Positions 43,501-54,833 of a stretch of DNA of 64,000 nucleotides are shown here, piece by piece. Within the stretch, counting starts at the first letter, position 1. Each line of letters opens with the position of its first letter. Below the pieces are notes generated by a model. The model was not told the origin of the DNA. It saw only the letters and a list, made by a program, of their open reading frames with translations, and ran no database searches. A program made the translations under genes and the position numbers. The stretch is from Marisa cornuarietis (taxonomy: Eukaryota; Mollusca; Gastropoda; Architaenioglossa; Ampullariidae). The stretch lies in NCBI GenBank assembly GCA_004794655.1, contig SMMW01000617.1, positions 15,417,501-15,481,500 on the forward strand, written 5' to 3'.

Positions 43501-43779
43501 CATGTTTTGCACACGCGTGTGCACACCTGAACACTCAGACAAAAGCATAAACACACACCCGCACGACATTCATTCTCTTACACGGAAAGAGAGAAAAACA
43601 AAGATAAACACAAAAATAGCGACAGAGACAAGGAAATACTTATTTAGACAGAGATGGTCATGCAATGTTGATTGAGAAAGCAAATATAATGTTGATTACA
43701 GAGGCTCATGAAATGTTGAATATGAAGGATTATGTGATGTTGATTTAGAAAAGTAAGACAATGACACAGAGGAAGAAAG

Positions 43780-43784
<5 letters not shown>

Positions 43785-43810
<26 letters not shown>

Positions 43811-43916
43811 ATGGACAGTGTCTTTTTCTTCGTCTTGTGCTCAAACTCTCCAAGTTTCTGTGCGTGCGTACGTGCGTGCGTGCATGTGTGTGTGTGTGTG
43901 TGTGTTGTGTGTGCAT
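43785..43916. repeat. compound (TA)n(GA)n, then (CGTG)/(GT)n
   Basis: TA and GA runs at 43785-43810; cgtgcgtg and GT runs at 43862-43916. Confidence 0.85.
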
Positions 43917-44409
43917 GCGTTCGTCTGCGTCTGTATGCATCCGTGTGTGTGTTTGAGTGCGTGTCATGACCAAGATCGTTCGCACTAATTTTTCGTGCCA
44001 AAGCAGACAGGCATCCCCTATCTTCACTGTTGTTGCAAACTGCACGAGAAAATAACAAGTTACGTGGAGCTTTTCGCTGAAGTCGATTTTCGCGCGGTGA
44101 CCGACCTCCTGCTGCAAGATCAAGACAATTACATCGGCTTTTTCAGAAGGAGGGTCTTGTTTCTTCTCATTTTTTCCAAGTCCTCTTGGGATTCTGTTTC
44201 GTGATAATAAGGGAAGAGAAAGCAGCATTCCTCACTGTGCAGTTTGTTGATTAGATGGCTTTTGATTTTGATGTGGCTTTATTGTTTACCTTCAGTAAAG
44301 AAAACAGGTAGCCACTACCATTTCTTACTATTGACTTAGGAGTAAATTATTACATGAATATTTTACAAGTCATAACAACATGCACAAAAGGGATAAAAAC
44401 ACAAAAATG

Positions 44410-44501
<92 letters not shown>

Positions 44502-44525
44502 GCACCAGTAGCAGCAGCAGAAGCA
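44410..44525. repeat. compound (ATC)n then (CAG)-like microsatellite
   Basis: About 30 ATC/CAT units followed by interrupted CAG units to about 44525; on the - strand this reads CTG then ATG, the same order as at 21292 and 22218. Confidence 0.93.
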
Positions 44526-45714
44526 GCAGCAGAAGGATCATTCAAAAAAGAATCAATTATTATTTTTATCAGCGCCATTCCCTATTACGCGCTTCGTCTG
44601 TTGCTCTTTTCAGCGGTAAAAAAATTCCACAGGAGCCCATATAACTATAATACTGTACACCGGCAGGCAACGTATGCTGACATTTAATGTCTATATTAGG
44701 GAGAAGCAAACGGAAAATATCTTCGAAGCTGACTACAAAAGAATTTCGAGGAACACTGATCATCTAACTCGTGATGTATTTTTGTCCTCCCAATCTTAAA
44801 AAGGTGCAAAGTTTGTGGAGGCGTTTTTCACTTTAAAAGGTCACAGAAATCTTTTATTGCCAGACACAAATCCGTGTTCTTCCGGTAAATCTCTGGGTGT
44901 CTTCCATCGGCTGCTCGAAATGACAGTCAAGACCTCCTCCACGAAGACTGATCCACAACTGTAATCACGCGCCGTCATTCATCAGCAATTACATTTACCC
45001 TTTCGTTTCCATAAAAATATTCTACAATAGAATATACAAACAGCTGAGCAACCACTTAGCAGCCAGACGACAAATTATATATAAATATATAAATCATAAA
45101 AATGGTATACTATTTATTTTGTCTCTTTACACACACTTCTCGTGGATCTCGCCAACTTCTTGGAAGGATGACAAAATGAAGGAGTGTCCAACAAGAAAAG
45201 AATGCTTAATGAACTTAATAATATACCGTCATTGGAGTTGCAGTCGTACACATCGTTAGTGAAGAAAACAATAAATAATGATAGGCTCAACATAGATTAA
45301 AATATTTGGTTCTGCTACCCTTGCCGCTGCTCATTAATAAATCGACAGTTTGCTCAGGCTTTCGGTGTGAGAAAAGTTTATGTCAATCATGTGTAAAGGA
45401 GGAATATTTGTTGAGAAAATTCTTGTGAAGAGCAATTTAAATTTAGAAAGCAATGCAAACACGTGTGTACATCTTGTTACCAACAATCATTGCCTCATTC
45501 CAGTTGTATCATGCTAATTTGGTAAATATGTTTGATTGTGTTAAATGATCGAAGAGGTGCGTGAGTAGAGTTTGTGCTATAGTCTTAAGAACTTTTTTAA
45601 AAGGAAATCCGTAAACAGTACTTTATGTCGTGTCGTTAAAAAGGCAATATATATATATATATATAGATATAACTTTTTTAATCCATGCCTGTAAATAGAT
45701 ACTGCATGCACAAA

Positions 45715-45835
45715 AAACAACGTGCCTGAAACAAGATCTGAACTCAAGGCACCCAATCTTCACAAACCTGTTGCGACAGTTGAACGGGTTAACCGTTGCG
45801 TCTCCAGACCGTCACCTTTTAAGTGAGTGAGAGAC
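45715..45835 (-). mobile_element. tRNA-derived SINE fragment, inverted
   Basis: On the - strand a tRNA-like head (acggtctggagacgcaacgg) is followed by ttgagttcagatcttgtttc, the same B-box region wording as at 976 and 26290. The body is short or lost. Confidence 0.6.
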
Positions 45836-46402
45836 ATAGAAAGGAGGAAAGAAACATTGCCCTTATCCTTCAGTGACTCTCTGTTTCTCTATTTGCGTGG
45901 AAAGGTTGAAGAGCTCCTTTGTATGAACACTTTTTTGCATTGACTATATTCACGGAAGCAGAAGAATCAGCGCAGCAGGGACAACCAGCGACCTCTATGT
46001 TTATCCAGCTGGAATGTCTGCTGACACCAGAAACAGGGAGAAATGCCAACGAGGCTCTTTTCTTCCTTATTTCCGTGTCGATGAGGATGTTCTCGTGTCG
46101 AGGACTGTAATTTCATTTTCCGTTCCTCTCAATGCTCTAGGGGTAGACGGCTCTGTTGTGCGTCCGTATCTACTTCTCCCTACACAATGACCAGAGGCCA
46201 TGTTTGTTGTCTGACATGCGTGGTTACATTATTGTATGAAAAGACGTAAGATAATATAATTTATCGTCTGGTAGCTCTCAATTCTTACAAGAAACTATAA
46301 TATCGTCACCAATCAAACAATCAACATGTTCATACAACGCCCTACATTTTCCCGATAAAATATAATGAATTAAACTTTGTTGCAGTTTTCAGTGTCCAGG
46401 GA

Positions 46403-46655
46403 CCAGTTGCACAACATGTTTCTAAACCTTAAAACTGTTCTAAAGAAGCAAAATCTCTGCCATTTAGATGCATTGCACAAGAACATACAAAAAATTGTAC
46501 TGACAGGACCGAAAGTCAGACTTAAACAACTTTATCTTACTTCAAGCAGTTTTTGTTTTAAAAATTCTAAAATTATGGTGTGCACTTTAAACTGATTATC
46601 TAAAAAGATTTAAGGCCTAAAAGTGTTTAAAATTAGAAATGTGTTGTGCAACTGG
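46403..46655. mobile_element. MITE-like element with terminal inverted repeats
   Basis: CCAGTTGCACAAC at 46403-46415 is inverted as GTTGTGCAACTGG at 46643-46655. Similarity extends inward (tttctaa... against ttagaaa) to about 35-40 bp. It is about 253 bp long, non-coding, which fits a miniature inverted-repeat transposable element. Target-site duplications were not resolved. Confidence 0.7.
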
Positions 46656-48071
46656 CACCAGGACGTAAATGTGGCTATATAATTGCTCTGCCTTGGATTG
46701 CTAGTCCTATCTGTAACTAGAAGTCTTAGTTAATTTTTATGTCAATGCAATGCGTCTTTTTCTTGTTAAAAAATAATCTATTAAGATTTGTAGCAGCCTT
46801 CCAAATCCCCGAATGTCATGATAAGTCACGTGATTGGTTTATTGCTCTGCCATTGGCTTCAATTATAGCTATTGTTGTAACAGGAAATCTCATTTTAAAA
46901 TACTATTTCTTCTTTTTTTGTACTTATTACAAATCAGATCGGGGGATTGCAAGCTTACAAATGTTTTCTTCTGCTGGGGCCATTAGCTATGAACATGAGA
47001 GAAGCTGCCTCCGAGGTTTCTTTATCGACGTTCTTTAGCTGCAGCCTTTGGGAACCTCCTGGGTCTAGTTCTATATGCCAGGCACAAGACGGCTACCTCT
47101 AGGTTATCTATATACCACTATAGTCAAAGCTTGTTTACATCAATACCTTCCAGCTTTGGTTCCACTGAATTGCTACCCCAGACACAGGCTTTTACTTTCA
47201 GCTCATGGGTCCGTTTTCATGTCTCTTCGACATCCTCTTGACAGATGAGGGCAAAAGATGAATATGTCCCCCAAGCCATCTGTGACCGTGTAATTTACAG
47301 AAGTTACGCTAGAACGCAAACAGCTGAAGCAGGTGTTAAACGAGTAGAGCTATTTGAATGACTGGTTTAACTTTTTCTGAAAAGTAATGCTTGAAAACCT
47401 TTTCGCAGAATTCTTGGTCTCGGTAAACATTTTTATTTCCATAAGTGGAAACGTGCTGGGAAATCAAGCTCTTCTGGCACAAAAGAAGCGTGAATGGACA
47501 GCAAGCGAAAAAGTTAGAGGTCAATGTTCGTCTTGTTTGTCCCGAAGAGTTCCATGTACAGTCGATGGTGAATAGATGAAATGCTGGCAGATGACTTGAA
47601 AATGTAGCTTTAATGAAGATTTCATACAGCTACTTAGAACTTGCGCTAAGGCTGAATTTACATCGCTTTTCGGCACCTGGAGAATGTGTTATCGAGGTGT
47701 GTGACAGAAACCAAACTGGTTGATCGGCTGGTTGACTGCTCCATTGACATGGCGAAACCAACTAGCCACGTGGTGGGAAATTGTTGTGACAAACATGCAC
47801 AAGAGTGCGAGGCTAATACATTAGAAATTCTGACGGTGTCAGCCCATTTCACCACCGGGGGGCAAAAACATGGCGTGTCCAAGGAGCAAAACATTGGGAA
47901 GAGCGGAGTTTGTCGAGTTTCACTCATTTGCGTTATCTGTCGTGCCTCACGCCATACGAAGAAAAACAGAACGACAGCGCCATCTGTCAAGCTGGGATCA
48001 TATCCAAATAGTCACGTGGTGTAACGGCTTGATGCGCTGGAGTTCAGCTATGATAAGAATAATAATTGCCA

Positions 48072-48107
<36 letters not shown>

Positions 48108-48839
48108 CTTAACTTCTCAATCAAGTTGTACCCACTCGGCCATTCTTACCAAGAATGTTCAACTCAGGAAAAAGAATATATAAACAGTACAGGCAAGAGA
48201 CAATAAAAATGCTGTCGAAAAAAGTGAAAAGTTTGAGGAAGTGTGACGTGGAAAGGAATAAAACTGCGCAAATGAGGTCCATAAAATGATTTTTTTTATT
48301 TCATATTTTCCTATTCATCAGCCAAAACTACATTAGTTTGTTAAGGGCAGCTTCATCAAAGCTATCTTTCTCGTACCTTCTTCTAAGTAGTCGATGTGAC
48401 TAACAAAGAACAGAAGGAAAGAAACCTAACCCTGAAAACTCCTTGAGATCAAGCACCAAATCAGTGGGTCCACAATTCCGTTCCTTCCTTAAGTTGTTCT
48501 TAACAGGTAAGAGTGTTGAAGCCGAAAACCTCCAGAGTACCATTATATTGACAAATTACTGGCAAATGTACTGGCACACCAGTTTGTACTTAGTATGTTG
48601 ACCAAAGTTTCAATGACCCGAACCATTGGTTTCCTGTGACATTCGCCAAACTTGGCGAAACGATTCGTTCAGAGACATGTGTCATGTGAAGAATTCCTTT
48701 TACTCTACTAGTCTAGGTCACTGATCTTCAAAGTCCTCTGTAAAGCATCTTAAGAATGAGCTCTAACTGTGATGTTTGAAGGCCAATGTGTGGGATTGTC
48801 GAAACAACCAAAACGTGTCCATCACTTGCTGACATCGAT
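46656..48839. other. intergenic, no gene recognised
   Basis: Includes (ATG)n at 48073-48107 just after a short tRNA-like stretch (cacgtggtgtaacggct, about 48013). Otherwise nothing recognised. Confidence 0.5.
48073..48107. repeat. (ATG)n microsatellite
   Basis: About 11 trinucleotide units. Confidence 0.93.
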
Positions 48840-49040
48840 TTACTTCCGAGTTCGCTTGCAGGCGATGTTAATGAGGACCTTCTTGATGGCGGTGCGTTTC
48901 CGGTAGCTTCTCTTGATGGTTCTGATTAGACAAAGATCCAGTGCTTGTATGGAGGATAAAGGCAGGTACTCCGCCCTGACGTTCTGCAGACGAGGAAGAA
49001 GGTCATGGGCGGAGCAGTTGTCAGTCTTGAGGAGAACTTT
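48840..49040 (-). pseudogene. Tigger/pogo-type DDE transposase, C-terminal fragment
   Basis: A 66-codon open frame on the - strand to a TAA. It contains KVLLKTDNCSAH, then LQNVRAEYLP, LDLCLIRTIKRSYRKR. This is the order of the second catalytic Asp region (DN-(C/A)-(S/P)-AH), the FLP/YLP turn and the QPMDLGVIRTFK-like motif of Tigger, Jerky and CENP-B-derived transposases. The Gln-Pro-Met of the last motif is changed (QALDLC), and a T-rich run breaks the frame upstream. A decayed DNA transposon is inferred. Confidence 0.65.
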
Positions 49041-49940
49041 TTTTTGTTTTTAAGTCTTCATTCTGAGATTTCGTGCCTTGAAACCAGGTAAAAGAGTGTT
49101 TTAAGGTCTTTATTAAGAACAGTTTTCTTGTTCTTGCACTGTGGTTTCTCAATGCTGTTCCGCAGATTTGTTTCAACTTAGTTTCATGGTTTTTTTAAAT
49201 CGTCTACACCGTGGATCGCGCAATGATGAGCTTGTGAACCACACCTTTCCTTCATCACTGCTACCAGGGTCTGAACGTTCGAGTCCTGTAAAAAACCGAT
49301 GCCACTTGTTTAAAACGATTACCCATTTGTCTTCTCATACAAGACGAGATTTTCTTCAGCAGACAAAATCTCCTCTCGCAAAAGACGAAATTCTTACCGT
49401 CTTTCAGTTAAAGCAGTTTGAAATGTTGACCCCATCACTGGTGAGTGACTTTCCTTACAAAAACAAATCTTGTTTTCAAAATGGTTTGCATGTGTTCGTG
49501 ATTGCAGCAATTCTGTCCTTTCTAGAAGTTTCTAGTCTATTCCATCCGTCGTGATAGATTAACAAAAGACATTTACACAAGAAATAGCTGAAAGGAAGAG
49601 CAGAGAATGGATCACTCAAATATACAGTTTAAAAAGTGACGTTTGTATCAACCATTTGCGGAGACTATGTTCGAATGTATAATGGTACTTCGCCAAATAC
49701 ATTTTTATTAGCAGCAGATTTGGCAACAGACATCTCCTCTCTGTTGCTTCCACCAAGCGGATTGTGTCGACATTTGTACTACATTTAGAATGTCCTGCCC
49801 AGTGGGGACGCTACATGCTTTCCCGTCTGGACTTAAAATCCACCTCCTTTGTAAAGACCTACTGTAATCGGTCTACTCTGACTATTCCATATCCCCTGTC
49901 TGCGTTTCTCCATATTCCTGGCAATATTAACTGCAAATAT

Positions 49941-49996
49941 TATGTATGTATGTATGTATGTATGTATGTATGTATGTATGTATGTATGTATGTATG
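49941..49996. repeat. (TATG)n microsatellite
   Basis: About 14 tetranucleotide units. Confidence 0.95.
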
Positions 49997-50051
49997 GTGT
50001 GCTTGATCGTGATGTCGGTCTCTATCACACTCTCATTCCATACTGTTCCCA

Positions 50052-50125
50052 TTTGTAAAGCGCATCGAGCTTGCCTCCGTGTGACGAAATGCGCTATACA
50101 AATAAATTAATAAATTTATTATAAT
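50052..50125 (+). mobile_element. repeat 3' tail (gcgctata type)
   Basis: tgtaaagcgcatcgagcttg is followed by gaaatgcgctatacaaataa. Related tails occur near 50600-50680 and 56325-56410. This form is known as the 3' end of several invertebrate SINE/LINE families; the body is not identified. Confidence 0.5.
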
Positions 50126-50599
50126 GATAATTATCATTGCAGACTGTAATTTTCTGGACCTCTGAGTAATTAAGCCCCTTCCATGATCGAGATAATGTCT
50201 ATAACCGTCTTCAAGAATATTGTGACATCACAGATGTATACGGATACGCCCGTTGGTTGTCTTGGCGACGTAGAAGTGACACTCTCTTCCCTTTCATACC
50301 CACCACCTAGCCACCATCAAATCCTTTTAAAGTGCACTAATAACACAACTCTTCCATGAGCATTACTCCTAACAACAGTCCGCATAATACTAGCCTTTCT
50401 TCGAACCCTTTCTTTCACTTTCTCGTGTATTGACTAGTCCGCCTGCTCGTCTTCCTCTGCAGATTCAGGAAACTCTCAACTCTTACTGTTCGTGACCTCA
50501 TTGCTCCTTGCCTCTTCTATGTTTTGTTTGTTGTTACCTATCAGTATTGTTGTTCATCCTTCGCACTTCAAATGCTTTCCATGTATCGTTATTGTCTCA

Positions 50600-50680
50600 A
50601 GTCATGAGAGCATGTTTCTTCGTGAGCGTGATCATGCGCTATATACATCAATTCTTATTCTTATTCTTATTCTTTGCATA
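50600..50680 (+). mobile_element. repeat 3' tail (gcgctata type) with (ATTCTT)n
   Basis: gtgagcgtgatcatgcgcta is followed by four attctt units, as expected for a simple-repeat-ended retroposon tail. Confidence 0.45.
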
Positions 50681-51579
50681 CATGGGTATCAAAAAGACGA
50701 CTTCAAGCTTGGATTTACAAGATTAGTCTATACTATGTCTATGAATTGTCTACAGTATGTCTATGATTTGTCTATGTGTCTATGATATCACGAAGAGTTT
50801 GTCAGTTTATTTTCACACACTCGTAAGGGAATAAAAGGCGTTTGACGGATAACAGAATGATGGAGAGTCAAAGGGAAAAAAAGAGAGAAAGAAATGAACT
50901 GGGGGTAGAAGAGTTAGAGAGTAGGAGACTATTCGGGGATGGAGGGCGGGATGTTTTCGTCTGACTGTCGTGAAGTACTACGCCGCCAGGCAGGTTTTAT
51001 TACCCGGGGGCTCTCGACAGTAATTCTGTGATCACGTGTTTCACGTCACGTCATAGGAGCATTAAGAAGAGGACCAAGCGCGATCTTGTGTCTGGCTCCG
51101 GGTGGAGAGCTTCGTACGTGTCCTCGAGATGCTCTTATCCAAAGCGATCTTTCTTTTGAAAAAGTTTCTCGAAATTAGGTGTTATTAGAAAATTTTTTAA
51201 CCCAAGGTTCAACCTCTGAGTTTGTGGACAGACCTAGGTCCGCCTACTGTTCTATATGATAAGGAAACTGGCCGCACCTACGTTTTAGTAGTTTTCTTTA
51301 GCATGACTAACTTCATACAAGAGTATTCACAAATCCCAGATTCCGTGTAATACGGAAGCTCAATATTCAAGTGAAAATGTTTGACTCTTCGTGATGAGTT
51401 TTTTCTCTTGTTTGTTTGAAATAAATTTGCTTCAAAGAAGTAAATAAAGTATAAATTTTGAATGAATCCACCTTCTGTGGCGCACAAAGGACTAGATGGG
51501 AACAGGGGACAATACGGACCCATTCAAGTTGAGACAGAGACGGACAATATAGCAGCACAACACTCACTGAATGTAAGCA

Positions 51580-51581
<2 letters not shown>

Positions 51582-51616
<35 letters not shown>
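51582..51616. repeat. (CA)n microsatellite
   Basis: About 17 CA units. Confidence 0.95.
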
Positions 51617-51620
<4 letters not shown>

Positions 51621-52544
51621 GTATACAACCAAGGGCCTTAACCCTGGTCCTTGACATGAGATCAGGAACAGAGATGACTAGGTTAAGAAACACGTATTTT
51701 CTGTATCGACAAGGATTCATGTTTCGAGAACGAAGTAATTAGAAAATTGCTTGAATAGACAGAAGACTTACCACTTTTATTGAAGGTAATTATTATTAAT
51801 TTCAATATTAATTAGTTTAATTTCAAAACGTGTTCCGTTCTTGACATAACCAGGGATATAGATAATGACTGTTTACAAACCATTGGTAAAAAAAATATCC
51901 TTTAATTGTTCCTATACCTGTCACTTTCTTCAAGGCAGGAGAAAGATTCTTCTCATTCTTGGGTTTTCTTTGATCGTTTTGTGTACATCTTGATCGATTA
52001 CACTTTGTGGGTGGCTCCATCTCTTATTTTGACGGCCATTGTGTGGTGCACAAAGGAAGCAGATTGCAGACATTGCAGAGTTGAGACAAGCTGCTTCCCG
52101 TTACGGCTGAATGACCACAAGACGACGAAGAAAGGATACTATATGCTAATACAATAAAAGCATATACCAACACTATAAGAGCGAGACACACGTGGGTCGG
52201 CGGGTCGAAGAGAGAAACCTGCCCTGAAATGTCATAGAAATGACAGGTTAAACAATCTCAAGGCTAAAGGTGACCCTGTACTGAGCCTGAAAATCATCCG
52301 CACTTTTCAGCAATGCAGAGACACAAAACCATAGCGAGCGTCGCAGGTAGTAACCGTGAATAAAAATAATGATTTAAATAATAAAGCATTTACATAGAAA
52401 ATATCCCTGCTTGGCGGTATCTGGACATAAGAACAGTACGAGAATCTAAACGGTAGCATAGAGGTACAAAACTAAAGTTGAGAGAGAGAGAAAAAAAAAG
52501 GTAGAGAAAAAGAAGAAAACGATTAGCTACTGCAGACACTTACC

Positions 52545-52960
52545 AAAGAAGTCAACCTTAAATCCAGCCTTGAAACCTTCGACGGTAGTCACTGTATGAA
52601 ACGGTAGGAGCAATGCACTCCAGAGACTGGAACCAGCGAGGTAAAAGGATTGGCCACCAGACGTCTAGCTTGGTAGGAGGCACATACAGGAGGTGCGCAT
52701 GAGCAGACCTGAGTGACCGACTCGACCTGCAGGGCTTCACTGTCTCAGACAGGTGTCCTGAGGTCGGACCACAGTCGACATTAGCACAGCAATGGCTGCC
52801 ACTTTGTAGGGGACACAAACCCGAGATGACGCAGCCAGTGCAGCTCGTGAAGTAGCGGAGATGTATCATGATCAGCTTTGCGGTTACAGAAAACAAAGTC
52901 TAAGCAAGCAGCGAGCAAACTGACTCTTATGGAGGCCAGTACAAAGAGATTTTTAGGAAT
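52545..52960 (-). pseudogene. CR1/L2-like reverse transcriptase, C-terminal region, decayed
   Basis: On the - strand, one frame reads ADHDTSPLLHELHWL, a hallmark of the thumb region of CR1/L2 RTs (DHVTPLLKELHWLP). After a frame change the other reads HLSETVKPCRSSRSLRSAHA and then VPPTKLDV, WFQSLECIAPTV and SDYRRRFQGW, matching the order of the family's C-terminal end (SRSLRSSD, VPRTKLKTYG, WNSLP, FKSLLK). Stops and shifts make it non-functional. Confidence 0.7.
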
Positions 52961-53250
52961 CCAGCATGGGACAGAAAAATAATAAAGACGAAATTTTGAT
53001 GAAGGCAACAGATACAAGCAGATAAATCTGACAGCTGGACTTGTACCCTGAACAAACCTTTTTTCGAATGGACTGGAATGTGACGGGAAAGGGGTGGATC
53101 GTTGCACGCAGGAGAGGATTCTAGAAACATTAGGCCGAGACTAATAGCGACATCAAGATTTATGCCGTAATGCATGGCTTGCAAGTGACGCAAAGTCTTG
53201 ACTCCAAAAAAAAAAAAAAACTTAATAAGAATTTGTGACTTCATTGCCTA

Positions 53251-53450
53251 ATGGACGGCTTGCAAGAGAACATGGATTTGAACCTTGGTGGCCAGAGGAA
53301 GAACTGGCTTACGAACGTCAAAGACTTTCCTTGCCGTCCTGTGCGGAACCTGCTCACTATATTGCCCAGAATTAGTAAGAGTGGCGGGCCCCGTCAGCTG
53401 CCGCGTTTATCCATGTGCTCCCCTCCCCCTCGTCAAGGGACGACTGATGA
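53251..53450 (+). pseudogene. non-LTR retrotransposon C-terminus, second fragment
   Basis: The + strand reads GGQRKNWLTNVKDF and then RPVRNLLTI, the end of an endonuclease-RT ORF of the type GRQRKNWLDNIKEW ... LLTIAQDR. After a frame change it reads SAAAFIHVLPSPSSRDD then stop, again in register with that family's usual ending. It is opposite in strand to the 52.5-kb fragment. Confidence 0.6.
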
Positions 53451-53752
53451 CTGAAGGAATGTACTATTGATATCACGATGTGTGACATCATAACTTAGTG
53501 AAGGCTCACCATTGAAACTCCACTGGTCAAAACCAGAGGCTCAATTACCGACCTCAAGATCTGTGACGTCACCGTTAACGTTCAAAGCGCTGCGGGGACT
53601 GAGCACCTCCTCTTGAGATGCACGCGCATTGATTCACAGAACCCCCCCTCTCTCTCTCTCTTTGATCTGATCTCAAGTTCGCCTCGCTCCATTCCCCCTA
53701 CCCCCTAGACATACAAATCCCCGACGACCAAGCCCACGCAAACGACCTCAAA

Positions 53753-54180
53753 CTACAGCCCTAAGTCTTCCTCCTCTAAAGTGGCCAACATGCCTGCCGT
53801 TCCACCCGTAGGTGGTGACGACCGATCCCTGTCTTTAACCGCGCCGAACCAGCGATAGAAGGAGGCATAATTCCCGCCAGAACGGTCGACCTGCCAACCA
53901 AACTTGTCCTCGCGGCGACGCTCGGTAATTTTCGAATACACTCCTCAATTCTCTCTGCGTGGCTGACATCGTTTCTTGATACCAGACCAACTGCATGCTT
54001 AGTCAGAGGTTTGGGTCTTGTCTTTAACCTCTTCGCTGTAGGAGATGCCTGAGTTGCGAGAGAGCTGTGCTGCATGAAGCATCTGTTCTCTCTTTTTTTC
54101 AAAGCTTTGCTTCTTGTAGTGATAACACCGCCTCGTAGTCTGCGTAAGTGAGATGAACCATTAATAATATTTATTTTCAT
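53753..54180 (-). pseudogene. unrecognised open frame with one apparent frameshift
   Basis: Two overlapping - strand frames join into plausible coding: RNDVSHAERIEECIRK in the frame from 54180, then KITERRREDKFGWQVDRSGG, FYRWFGAVKDRD and an acidic end LATLEEEDLGL with stop at 53753. The composition looks coding (charged, no low complexity). It sits among retrotransposon pieces, so a transposon-encoded protein is likely, but I cannot name the family. Confidence 0.4.
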
Positions 54181-54398
54181 TTATTTATATGGCTCAAACC
54201 ATAGATAACCATGCTTACATCGTCAGAAAGGGTTAAATGGTTAAAAATGTAATCTGTTATTACGCTGTGTCCATTTTTTCAAAGCATTAAATTTTCTGTT
54301 ATGTTCTTTTTCCTCTTAGTTTAATTACCATTCTTTCTTTCTTCCGTTCTTTCTTTCCTTTTCTTCTTTCCTTTTCTTCTTCATTTCTTTCTTTTTAC

Positions 54399-54833
54399 TG
54401 TGGTATTGAAGGCAAGCATCAAGCTGACAGAATGGCAAAATTAGGAGCTGAAGCAAGGCAGGATGAAAACAAAGTTATCCTGGAAGAGATGAAGACATTC
54501 ATCGTCTTTTTGCATTGACCACCTCAACTACCAGACAGCTACCATTACCTGTCCAGATCAGATTAGGTGATAGTCTCCGGCCTCAGAAAAGGACATAACA
54601 GACTAAAGCACCACGTTTACAGTAAACTACATCTGGTGTCATCCCCAATGTGCTTCTCTGGAGATGCAGAACAAACCACAGAACACATCCTACAAGAGTG
54701 TAGACTCCTCCAGGAAATGAAGTCGGAGGTCTGGCCGTCGCCGATGTCCCACCGATGCACCAAGTTGTATGGCTATGTGGATGCTTTGCAGATGACTGCC
54801 AGTTTTATCTTGAAAGCTTGCCTGCAGGCGTGA
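54399..54833 (+). pseudogene. non-LTR retrotransposon RNase H end and zinc-finger-like tail
   Basis: A single frame of 145 codons with two internal stops. It begins CGIEGKHQADRMAKLGAEA, like the HCGIxGNExADxLAK end of a retroelement RNase H, continues PPQLPDSYHYLSRSD, then GHNRLKHHVYSKLHL, and ends with MCFSGDAEQTTEHILQECRLLQ-type spacing (Cys, then Glu-His, then Cys). The TGA and TAG are simple changes within otherwise well-kept sequence, so it is a fairly young dead copy. It is cut at its 5' side by a pyrimidine tract at about 54330-54396. Confidence 0.75.

Larger units (their letters stand above)
43501..46400. other. intergenic, repeats and a SINE, no gene recognised
   Basis: Contains the repeats and SINE listed separately plus an (AT)n run at 45646-45664. 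On the - strand 44120-44060 an acceptor-like tract precedes a short open stretch, not enough to call. Confidence 0.5.
49041..52540. other. intergenic, repeat remnants, no gene recognised
   Basis: Contains possible further parts of the Tigger element (to about 49200), (TATG)n at 49941-49996, two repeat tails with gcgctata words, (CA)n at 51582-51616 and a cluster of CACGTG and ACGTCA motifs near 51030-51055. Confidence 0.5.

Noticed and set aside
44060..44120. Short - strand stretch after a good acceptor-like tract
   Set aside because: Too short, weak donor, and no partner exon.
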